Positions 1 to 5,047 of a DNA stretch of 7,746 nt are shown here, one piece after another. Made by a program: the position numbers and the translations under genes. The notes under the pieces were generated by a model. The model worked only from the letters and a program-made list of their open reading frames with translations, made no database searches and was not told the DNA's origin. The number at the start of each line of letters is the position of its first letter. Positions within the stretch are counted from its first letter, which is position 1. Origin of the DNA: an uncultured Eubacteriales bacterium (GTDB taxonomy: Bacteria > Bacillota > Clostridia > Oscillospirales > UBA644); assembly GCA_934486965.1 (NCBI GenBank), contig CAKSQP010000073.1:1-7746 (forward strand), written 5' to 3'.

Positions 1-242
1 TCGCTGTGGTGACCGTAAATTTTAGCACCCTTGATGCCGTATTTTTCTGCGAATTTAGCGGCTTTGCCGGGAATCATATCGGAAAGAGCAACAATCTCGA
101 CATCGGGCATGATAAGATAACTTTCCGCGTGGGATTCAGCGATCCAACCTGTGCCTATGATACCGATACGAAGCTTCTTGTCGGAAGATATGACTTCTTT
201 TTCTTCTGCCTGTTTGAACTGACTGAGTACTGCGTCTGCCAT
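1..242 (-). CDS. Gfo/Idh/MocA family oxidoreductase, N-terminal part (cut by window edge)
   Basis: Reading leftward from the ATG at 242-240, the frame stays open to the window edge and gives about 80 residues. A charged leader of roughly 23 residues precedes a Rossmann first strand, RIGIIGTGWIAESHAESY, whose GxGxxA dinucleotide-binding motif falls near residues 30-35. The second strand ends at VALSDM, with an Asp near residue 55 where NAD-type enzymes usually hold the ribose, followed by KAAKFAEKYG. This is the classic N-terminus of the Gfo/Idh/MocA family of NAD(P)-dependent sugar or inositol dehydrogenases. The catalytic domain lies outside the window, so the substrate cannot be named. The Shine-Dalgarno AAAGGAG (complement of 250-256) lies 7 bases from the ATG and supports this start, although the leader is longer than the few residues usual in the family. 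The gene has its own promoter just upstream and is not obviously cotranscribed with the DUF1294 gene behind it. Confidence 0.88.
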   Translation of the reverse strand, partial: MADAVLSQFKQAEEKEVISSDKKLRIGIIGTGWIAESHAESYLIMPDVEIVALSDMIPGKAAKFAEKYGIKGAKIYGHHS

Positions 243-274
243 ATTAAAACTCCTTTATAAAGTAAATATTCTTT

Positions 275-302
275 AGACTATGATAACATAAATATATAGT
301 CT
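275..302. promoter_or_regulatory. Candidate operator: inverted repeat over the -10 and spacer
   Basis: AGACTAT (275-281) and ATAGTCT (296-302) are perfect 7-base inverted half-sites whose starts are 21 bp apart, about two helical turns. The repeat covers the start of the -10 and the whole spacer of the oxidoreductase promoter. A bound dimeric repressor there would block RNA polymerase. No regulator gene is visible in the window, and chance AT-rich symmetry is possible. Confidence 0.4.
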
Positions 303-308
303 TGTCAA
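280..308 (-). promoter_or_regulatory. Sigma-A promoter of the oxidoreductase gene
   Basis: On the minus strand a perfect -35 TTGACA (303-308) is followed after exactly 17 bases by TATCAT (280-285), a 5/6 match to the -10. A TGT triplet directly before it makes an extended -10. Transcription would start near position 273, giving a leader of about 30 bases before the ATG at 242. The -35 sits only about 20 bases after the DUF1294 stop codon. Confidence 0.85.
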
Positions 309-328
309 TCGGTCTTTTTATGATTTTT

Positions 329-604
329 TTAGGAAAATATATAAGAAAGGTCGGGATTTTTCATGACAAAAAGCAAAAACAGATATTCCGCAAGGGTGAT
401 GAAGCCGACGGTATAAAAAAGTTTATAATGTTTCGTCTTGTGTCTGAAGATGAGAAACCCCGAAAAAACGCCTATCCCGCCGAGCAAAAGCGACAGAATA
501 ACGAAACTTTTTTCGCTTATTCTCCGAAGGTTTTTCTTTGCGGCAAACTTGTCATAGGCGGCAGCCGACAGTCCGAGAATATTCATTGCGATCATTGCGT
601 ACAT
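329..604 (-). CDS. DUF1294 family small membrane protein
   Basis: This 91-residue protein fits the DUF1294 family in length and motifs. It has an N-terminal segment with N-x-x-G and YDKFAA (about residues 8-22), then RRISEKSF (27-34), a GG-x-G turn in a membrane segment (about 35-53), and the diagnostic FRHKTKHYKLF (53-63). A last hydrophobic stretch covers about 65-81. Family members are small integral membrane proteins with no established function, and none is assigned here. The ATG at 604 overlaps the end of the RNA methyltransferase gene by 13 bp. A GAGG Shine-Dalgarno (complement of 613-616) lies 8 bases away. The ATG three codons later (595) would give a textbook ATGA stop-start overlap but lies 17 bases from that site, so 604 is preferred. 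It is the last gene of the minus-strand operon; no clear terminator hairpin follows it. Confidence 0.88.
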   Translation of the reverse strand: MYAMIAMNILGLSAAAYDKFAAKKNLRRISEKSFVILSLLLGGIGVFSGFLIFRHKTKHYKLFYTVGFITLAEYLFLLFVMKNPDLSYIFS

Positions 605-1341
605 TGTGCGTTCCTCTGTCTTAAAATTTCAAAAGCAAAAACGGCTGTTGCCGCGGCTGTTCCGAGTGCGTTGCGAAAATCGCTGCCGTAGGGAATGAAA
701 ACGTTTTTCGTCACCTCGTCCGAAACTTTTTTCGAAAGCCCCCTCTTTTCGCCGCCGACGGCAAGAAGCAGGGGAGAGGTCAGGTCCGTTTCAAAGAGGC
801 TTACCGCGTTTTTTCGCTCCGCCGCAATGATTTCAAAGCCTTTTTTCTTCGCTTCTCTCAGAAAATCTCCGATATCTTCGGGAACTGCCGCAGGAAGTTT
901 TTCCGACGCTCCCGCCGAAGATCTTATCACTGTCCCCGCCGCCGAAAGCCAGTTCCTCTGCGGAAGTATTATCCCCGTCGCGCCTGCCGCGGCAAGGGAA
1001 CGCAGAGCCGATCCGAAATTATAAGGGTCTTCAACGCCTTCGATAAGAGCAAGGAACGGCTTGTCTTTCGAAAGAAGGTCTTCGGCGTTTGCGAGTTTTC
1101 GCTCTCCGACTTCCGCCGCAATTCCGCCGTTTGTCTTTCCGAAAATTTCCTTTTCAAAAAAATCAGCCGAAACGGTTTCGGGATTTATCCCTTTCTTTTT
1201 TGCCTGTGAAATAATGTATCTTATGTTTCTGTCGCCGAGTTTCTTTTCCGATATGTAAAGCCCGAAAACAGGTCTGCTTTCGTTTTCGATTACGGCTTTT
1301 ACGGAAATCGCCCCGTCGATATATGCGTTTTCTTTTTCCAT
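592..1341 (-). CDS. TrmH/SpoU-type RNA 2'-O-methyltransferase
   Basis: The 249-residue protein is a SPOUT-class methyltransferase. The N-terminal substrate-binding part covers about residues 1-90, with a GLYISEKK strand and NGGIAAEV near 71-78, as in the L30e-like domain of TrmH proteins. SpoU motif 1 is DPYNFGSALRSLAAAGATGIIL (about 105-126) with Asn108 and Arg114. Motif 2 is AVGGEKRGLS (194-203). Motif 3 is IPYGSDFRNALGTAAATAVFAFEI (216-239). The usual S-L-N-V-S signature of motif 3 reads A-L-G-T-A here, so the Asn and Ser that help bind S-adenosylmethionine are replaced. Its target, probably rRNA or tRNA, cannot be read from the sequence. The Shine-Dalgarno GGAGG (complement of 1346-1350) lies 4 bases before the ATG. 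The gene follows the acetyltransferase by 16 bp and overlaps DUF1294 by 13 bp, so all three are probably one transcript. Confidence 0.9.
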   Translation of the reverse strand: MEKENAYIDGAISVKAVIENESRPVFGLYISEKKLGDRNIRYIISQAKKKGINPETVSADFFEKEIFGKTNGGIAAEVGERKLANAEDLLSKDKPFLALIEGVEDPYNFGSALRSLAAAGATGIILPQRNWLSAAGTVIRSSAGASEKLPAAVPEDIGDFLREAKKKGFEIIAAERKNAVSLFETDLTSPLLLAVGGEKRGLSKKVSDEVTKNVFIPYGSDFRNALGTAAATAVFAFEILRQRNAQCTQ

Positions 1342-1357
1342 TTTTCCTCCGTAAAAA

Positions 1358-1888
1358 TTACAGGATCAGTTCGAACATTTTATATTCGGTAAGCCCCGTG
1401 TCTTCATAATATATGTTTTTTGCTTCGACAAAACGGAATCCGCAGTCGAGATACAGCCGCTCCGCCGCCTTGCAGGAACTCAAAACATCAAGCCTTACCG
1501 TATTTTTGTTTTCCGCTTTCGCAATATTCAATATGTTTTTTACAACGGTTTTTCCGATGCCTTTTCCCTGTAACTTCGGATTTACGGCAAGGGCATGCGG
1601 CACGAGAATTTCGTCGGGCGTACAGTCCGTGCTCCACGCACAGCCGTTGTAACCATCATTATATTTACTGTTGAGAATTACGCAGGCACATAAAACTCCG
1701 TTTTCGGTAAGAGTATACAACTCTCCTGCCGCAAGGCTGTTTTTTATAAATTCATCGGACGGATAAACTTCCTTTTCCCAACCGAGATTTTTGTTTTCGG
1801 GGTTGTTCTTTTGAATATCTTCCGAAATGTCCCAATAAAACTGTCTTATGTCGGAAAAATCTTTTACCTCTGCCTTTTGAAATGTCAT
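1358..1888 (-). CDS. GNAT family N-acetyltransferase
   Basis: The 176-residue protein matches the usual length and layout of a single-domain GNAT acetyltransferase, which moves the acetyl group of acetyl-CoA to an amine. The acetyl-CoA pyrophosphate loop Q-G-K-G-I-G is at residues 107-112 within HALAVNPKLQGKGIGKTVV. The later strand-helix VRLDVLSSCKAAERLYLDCGF (131-151) is the typical motif B ending in the LY-x3-GF signature. The N-terminal half (FSDIRQFYWDI, GWEKEVYPSDEFIKNSLAAGELYTL) is the variable acceptor side, so the substrate is unknown. The start has only a weak purine-rich site (AAAGAG) about 9 bases upstream. It is the first gene of the minus-strand operon, with a promoter about 90-118 bases upstream. 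Confidence 0.9.
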   Translation of the reverse strand: MTFQKAEVKDFSDIRQFYWDISEDIQKNNPENKNLGWEKEVYPSDEFIKNSLAAGELYTLTENGVLCACVILNSKYNDGYNGCAWSTDCTPDEILVPHALAVNPKLQGKGIGKTVVKNILNIAKAENKNTVRLDVLSSCKAAERLYLDCGFRFVEAKNIYYEDTGLTEYKMFELIL

Positions 1889-1977
1889 AGTTCGATCTCT
1901 TTCATTATGAATATTGCGAAAATAAAGATTAAAGCGACTGCCTTCTACCTATAGCAAAGCGTAAAATATCTTATTAC

Positions 1978-2006
1978 AGTATAGCATATCCGCCGTATTT
2001 TTGCAA
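1978..2006 (-). promoter_or_regulatory. Promoter of the GNAT-TrmH-DUF1294 operon
   Basis: On the minus strand TTGCAA (2001-2006), a 4/6 match to the -35, is followed after 17 bases by TATACT (1978-1983), a 5/6 match to the -10. TGC directly before it makes an extended -10. The start would be near 1971, giving an untranslated leader of about 83 bases. The promoter diverges from the tRNA promoter, whose -35 is about 47 bp away. Confidence 0.7.
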
Positions 2007-2052
2007 CGGTTTCTGTTTACAATTTGTTTACATTTTTTTTTACGAAAAAGTC

Positions 2053-2081
2053 TTGACAAAGAAACCTTTCTGTGGTATTCT
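2053..2081 (+). promoter_or_regulatory. Promoter of the tRNA operon
   Basis: A perfect -35 TTGACA (2053-2058) and TATTCT (2076-2081) are separated by 17 bases. TGG immediately before the -10 makes it an extended -10. An AT-rich tract with nine T residues lies upstream at 2032-2041 and could act as an UP element. Transcription would start near 2088, leaving a leader of about 45 bases that contains the small hairpin TTTCG-GTAG-CGAAA (2112-2125) before the first tRNA. Confidence 0.85.
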
Positions 2082-2133
2082 ATATAAGCCGACAGCGGAG
2101 AAACAGTGGTGTTTCGGTAGCGAAAAGCGATCT

Positions 2134-2209
2134 GGGAGCATAGCTCAGCTGGGAGAGCATCTGCCTTACAAGCAGAGGGTCACAGGTTCGAGCCCTGTTG
2201 TTCCCACCA
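2134..2209 (+). tRNA. tRNA-Val (anticodon TAC)
   Basis: This is a 76-base cloverleaf with encoded CCA (2207-2209). The acceptor GGGAGCA pairs with TGTTCCC (2199-2205) with one G-U. The D arm is GCTC/GAGC (2143-2158). The anticodon stem TCTGC/GCAGA encloses loop CTTACAA with anticodon TAC at 2167-2169, reading GUA and other valine codons by wobble. The T loop is TTCGAGC. It is the first gene of a five-tRNA operon. Confidence 0.97.
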
Positions 2210-2230
2210 CGCTTCGGCGAAAATATATTC

Positions 2231-2307
2231 GGCTCGGTAGTTCAGCTGGTTAGAACGCCGCCCTGTCACGGCGGAGGTCGTGGGTTCGAACCCCATCCGA
2301 GTCGCCA
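2231..2307 (+). tRNA. tRNA-Asp (anticodon GTC)
   Basis: This is a 77-base cloverleaf with encoded CCA (2305-2307). The acceptor GGCTCGG pairs with CCGAGTC (2297-2303). The D arm is GTTC/GAAC. The anticodon stem CCGCC/GGCGG encloses loop CTGTCAC with anticodon GTC at 2265-2267. The discriminator base is G73, as expected for tRNA-Asp. The 21-base spacer from tRNA-Val contains a CGC-TTCG-GCG mini-hairpin at 2210-2219. Confidence 0.97.
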
Positions 2308-2322
2308 ACCCGAAAGGGTTAC

Positions 2323-2398
<76 letters not shown>

Positions 2399-2434
2399 TA
2401 TGACCTCGGCGGTAACGACAGGGTCATATATTAC

Positions 2435-2510
2435 GCGGAATTAGCTCATCTGGTAGAGCGCAACCTTGCCAAGGTTGAGGTAGCGGGTTCGAGCCCCGTA
2501 TTCCGCTCCA
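2435..2510 (+). tRNA. tRNA-Gly (anticodon GCC)
   Basis: This is a 76-base cloverleaf with encoded CCA (2508-2510). The acceptor GCGGAAT pairs with ATTCCGC (2500-2506). The D arm is GCTC/GAGC. The anticodon stem CAACC/GGTTG encloses loop TTGCCAA with anticodon GCC at 2468-2470. The discriminator is U, as in bacterial tRNA-Gly. A run of seven T follows directly (2511-2517), but with no separate terminator hairpin before it, so read-through into the tRNA-Cys gene is expected. Confidence 0.97.
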
Positions 2511-2573
2511 TTTTTTTATCCGGAGATAAGGAAGAGTAATAATCTTTTCCTTATCCGCATAAAATAACAGTAA

Positions 2574-2648
<75 letters not shown>

Positions 2649-2650
2649 TG

Positions 2651-2687
2651 AAAAAAGCACTTAAACTTAAAGTTTAAGTGCTTTTTT
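2651..2687 (+). terminator. Intrinsic terminator of the tRNA operon
   Basis: A perfect 16-bp stem runs from AAAAAAGCACTTAAAC (2651-2666) to its complement (2672-2687) around a 5-base TTAAA loop. The core GCACTTAAAC/GTTTAAGTGC is followed by six T. Because the 5' side starts with six A, it could also work on the minus strand, but no minus-strand gene ends here. Confidence 0.95.
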
Positions 2688-2691
2688 CAAT

Positions 2692-2853
2692 TGAAGCGCA
2701 CCTGACGGTGCAGGAAAAATGAAGAGGGCTTCCGCCCATGAAAAATGATATTATCCTTACCCGAAAAATAAGTGCGCTTCGTTTCATGAGAGTCAAAGAC
2801 GAGCGCTTCATGGCGGCATCGCCTCCGCTTCATGTTGCACAGCAACGCTTCAT
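2692..2853. repeat. Non-coding element of short hairpins joined by GCTTCAT/ATGAAGC-like linkers
   Basis: The gene-free stretch 2649-2984 holds the tRNA terminator, this element and the next promoter. The left half has hairpins GCACC-TGAC-GGTGC (2698-2711) and GGGC-TTCC-GCCC (2726-2737), next to TGAAGC, ATGAAG and ATGAAA words. The right half has GGCG-GCAT-CGCC (2812-2823) and GTTGC-ACA-GCAAC (2834-2846), separated by three exact GCTTCAT copies at 2805, 2827 and 2847. The halves are also complementary: GAAGCGCAC (2693-2701) matches GTGCGCTTC (2772-2780), and TGAAGCGC (2692-2699) matches GCGCTTCA (2803-2810). It resembles a small dispersed palindromic repeat found between genes. The minus-strand frame across it looks like a by-product, not a gene. 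No transposase or clear target duplication is visible, so its mobility is inference. Confidence 0.6.
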
Positions 2854-2917
2854 AAAACAACATTGAATCGCTTATTTTCACCGCAGATTTTTATATCTGA
2901 AAACGGCTGTTCTTTTA

Positions 2918-2946
2918 TTGACATTTATGCCGCGGTTTTGTATAAT
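2918..2946 (+). promoter_or_regulatory. Perfect consensus sigma-A promoter of the membrane-protein pair
   Basis: TTGACA (2918-2923) and TATAAT (2941-2946) are both exact consensus hexamers with a 17-base spacer. The start would fall near 2953, about 32 bases before the GTG start codon at 2985. Such a promoter should be strong unless repressed, but no clear operator repeat is visible around it. Confidence 0.92.
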
Positions 2947-2984
2947 AAACGGAGTGAAAACCGATTGCCGAAAGAGGGGTTTTT

Positions 2985-4391
2985 GTGCGGGGAGAAGAGT
3001 ACATAAACATTGTTACGTCTGAATTTGAAAGACTTGTCGGTGATTTTTGCAGAGAAACCGACGGACTTTCGTTCGATGTTTATGATAAATATAAGGGAAA
3101 ACACGACGAAAAAATTCTGAAATATCGCAGCATTAAGGTTTTTTATTACGGTTTTGTTATTGAATTCCGCTATTCCGTTCATGCAAAGTTCAGTAATCTG
3201 TACGGAATACTTGACAGTGTCCTTTATTTCGATAAAACCGAAAAGGCGATAGGCGTTCCTTTGCCGTATGTCGCTGATTTCTGCGATGTGAATTCTCTGA
3301 ACCCTCTCTGTGTTCCGTGTATTGCGACTGCCGAGGCTATGAGGCAGGCTTTCTGCAGTGTTTCCGACGTCATGAAACTTCTGACCGATAAATGTTGGGA
3401 GATCTCAAACAACGCAGACTTGAAAGACAAATTGCTTTCATATTATATTAACGAACTTTCGCGTATGACAAACAGCGACATATCTGCTTTCAGCGCAAAA
3501 TTTTCGCGGGAACAGTTTGTCGAATATCTCTCTTATTTTTCGGAAGATACTCCGAAAGCGTATTTTTCTTCCGGGGCGTTCTTTGCCTTGTTAAAGGGAA
3601 ACAGAGACAAAGCAATTAAAATGCTGGCAAAAAAGAAAAACAAATTATCATACGAAAAACGTATGCTCAAATTGCTGAAGACTTCCTCAGAAATTCCAGA
3701 TATGCCGAATATTAAGGAGGCTTTGGACGATTATAATGAACTCGGCGTTCAAAAAGCGTCCGGAAAAGAATGGCTTTCCTTTTTTGTTTCGTGTCTTGCG
3801 CTTATTCCGACGACGTCGCTCTACTATTTTGCCGTATTTTTCATTTTGGATTTCCTTGATGCCCGCGATACCGTTTTAATGATAGGCGGCGGCAGCAACT
3901 GGCCTGTATGTCTTTTTGCGGCGTTTGTTACTGCGATTGCACTCAGTTGGTTTACAAGATTTCGGTTTTACAGACTTTTATATAAGAAAGATTTCAGGAA
4001 ATATTTCATGACCGACAGTTTTGTGAGTGGGGGTTCGGATAAATTCATGCGTATCTTTCTTGCCGTTACCGTTTCTTTTGCACTGGTCTTCTGCCTTTTT
4101 ACGGAAAAAAGCAATGTGCGCTTTCTGAACGACGGCTTTACGGATAATTCTTCGTTTTGGTCGCTTAAAGGCGAACATCACGATTATGACGAGATCCGTA
4201 ATGTTTTTTACCGACCCGACAGAAAAAATGCTTTCGGAGATACCATAGACGGTGCTTCTTATGTGATTCTTCTGAAGAACGGCAAAGAGATCGACCTTTA
4301 TGAAACGGAAGCCGTCGAAATTTATGAATCCGAACTTCTACGCTTTCTGAAAGACCGCGGAATTGAAGTGAAAACCGATAAAAATACATGA
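2985..4391 (+). CDS. Unrecognised 468-residue protein with three membrane segments
   Basis: I do not recognise this family. The N-terminal 260 residues are soluble, mixed alpha/beta and fairly cysteine-rich (Cys22, 100, 109, 112, 124, 137), with a helical lysine-rich part around 195-250. Three hydrophobic segments follow at about 263-289, 305-325 and 354-373. The loop between the second and third is strongly basic (RFRFYRLLYKKDFRKYF), so it should be cytoplasmic; this puts the N-terminus inside and the C-terminal 95 residues outside. That last part alternates strands and ends in a helix (YDEIRNVFYR, ASYVILLKNGKEIDLY, ESELLRFLKDRGI), reminiscent of a PH-like fold, which is only inference. The start is GTG, chosen because AGAGGGG (2973-2979) lies 5 bases upstream and the promoter fits. 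It ends 13 bp before the YcxB-like gene and is probably cotranscribed with it. Confidence 0.85.
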   Translation: MRGEEYINIVTSEFERLVGDFCRETDGLSFDVYDKYKGKHDEKILKYRSIKVFYYGFVIEFRYSVHAKFSNLYGILDSVLYFDKTEKAIGVPLPYVADFCDVNSLNPLCVPCIATAEAMRQAFCSVSDVMKLLTDKCWEISNNADLKDKLLSYYINELSRMTNSDISAFSAKFSREQFVEYLSYFSEDTPKAYFSSGAFFALLKGNRDKAIKMLAKKKNKLSYEKRMLKLLKTSSEIPDMPNIKEALDDYNELGVQKASGKEWLSFFVSCLALIPTTSLYYFAVFFILDFLDARDTVLMIGGGSNWPVCLFAAFVTAIALSWFTRFRFYRLLYKKDFRKYFMTDSFVSGGSDKFMRIFLAVTVSFALVFCLFTEKSNVRFLNDGFTDNSSFWSLKGEHHDYDEIRNVFYRPDRKNAFGDTIDGASYVILLKNGKEIDLYETEAVEIYESELLRFLKDRGIEVKTDKNT

Positions 4392-4404
4392 CAGGGAGAG
4401 AAAA

Positions 4405-4950
4405 ATGAAATTCAGGTTTGATGTAAATTTATCCGAGCGTGATTATGTTGATTACAATTTATTCCATTTGACAAAGTCTCCGTACGGCAAAAAACAACTT
4501 TTTTCCCTGAGGGTTATAATCGCCGTTTTAACGGTTCTTTTGGCGGTCAGGGCACTTGTTGAATACGGGTTTACCACCGAAGGCCTGATTCAGGCAATTG
4601 CTCCGATATTTATTTTCACAGTTTTACAGTTGCTTTTGAAACCGTTTTTTTCGGTTTTTACAAGGGTGGCTGTCAAAAGCATGAAAAAAACCGGCAAGCC
4701 CGCATATTCCCCGACTTCCGTAATAGAATTCGATGAAGATTCTTTTACCGAAACAACGCCCGAAAACAGGATAGAACAGAAATATTCGTCGGTAGAACGA
4801 ATCAGTATTATAAAAGACAGATTTGTTTATATACATATCAATAATATTATGGCTTATATTATACCGATGGCTTCTTTTGCAAATAAGGAAGAATATGACG
4901 CCTTTATCGGCTTCATAAAGACAAAGTGCGGCACTGTCGACATATATTGA
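4405..4950 (+). CDS. YcxB-like membrane protein
   Basis: The 181-residue protein has the layout of the YcxB family. A short N-terminal part (FDVNLSERDYVDYNLFHLTKS) precedes two membrane segments at about 34-51 and 60-82 and a basic stretch, RVAVKSMKKTGK (87-98). A C-terminal strand-rich domain follows (VIEFDEDSFTETTPENRIEQKYSSVERISIIKDRFVYIHI), ending in the typical YIIPMASFANKEEYDAFIGFIK (151-172). The function of the family is not established. Both ends should lie in the cytoplasm with a PH-like domain at the C-terminus. GGGAG about 8 bases upstream serves as Shine-Dalgarno. It sits 13 bp after the three-segment membrane protein and is followed by a terminator, so the two form a two-gene unit and may act together at the membrane (inference). 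Confidence 0.8.
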   Translation: MKFRFDVNLSERDYVDYNLFHLTKSPYGKKQLFSLRVIIAVLTVLLAVRALVEYGFTTEGLIQAIAPIFIFTVLQLLLKPFFSVFTRVAVKSMKKTGKPAYSPTSVIEFDEDSFTETTPENRIEQKYSSVERISIIKDRFVYIHINNIMAYIIPMASFANKEEYDAFIGFIKTKCGTVDIY

Positions 4951-4960
4951 ATTTATATTG

Positions 4961-4990
4961 AAATCCTCCGGAATACGGAGGATTTTGTCT
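4961..4990 (+). terminator. Intrinsic terminator after the YcxB-like gene
   Basis: A perfect 10-bp stem, AAATCCTCCG (4961-4970) with CGGAGGATTT (4976-4985), encloses a GAATA loop. It is followed by an interrupted T tract, TTTTGTCTT. It lies 10 bases after the stop codon and directly abuts the -35 of the next promoter. Confidence 0.88.
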
Positions 4991-5018
4991 TGACCTGTCT
5001 TTTTTTGTATGTTATAAT
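4990..5018 (+). promoter_or_regulatory. Promoter of the FNT-zinc ribbon-TPM unit
   Basis: TTGACC (4990-4995, 5/6) and a perfect TATAAT (5013-5018) are separated by 17 bases, and TGT before the -10 makes it extended. The start would be near 5025, about 23 bases upstream of the ATG at 5048. The T-rich tail of the preceding terminator overlaps the -35. Confidence 0.88.
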
Positions 5019-5047
5019 GTCTGTATCTGAAAAACAAAGGGGTAAAT

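Noticed and set aside
302..691. A 129-codon plus-strand frame opposite DUF1294 and TrmH
   Set aside because: It is the complement of two recognised minus-strand genes and overlaps the minus-strand promoter; its sequence is low in structure.
1950..1986. Direct repeat TATAGCA (1950-1956 and 1980-1986) near the GNAT promoter
   Set aside because: The repeats are short and AT-rich, and one copy overlaps the -10; not enough to call a regulator site.
2511..2517. Terminator after tRNA-Gly
   Set aside because: There is a T7 run but no dedicated GC-rich stem directly before it other than the tRNA itself, and tRNA-Cys downstream has no promoter of its own.
2692..2853. CRISPR array
   Set aside because: The repeats are only about 7 bases, with 13-15 base hairpins between them, and no cas gene is present.
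2687..2881. A 64-codon minus-strand frame across the hairpin element
   Set aside because: Its composition follows the repeated GCTTCAT words, it has no ribosome site or family motif, and the region is better explained as a structured non-coding repeat.
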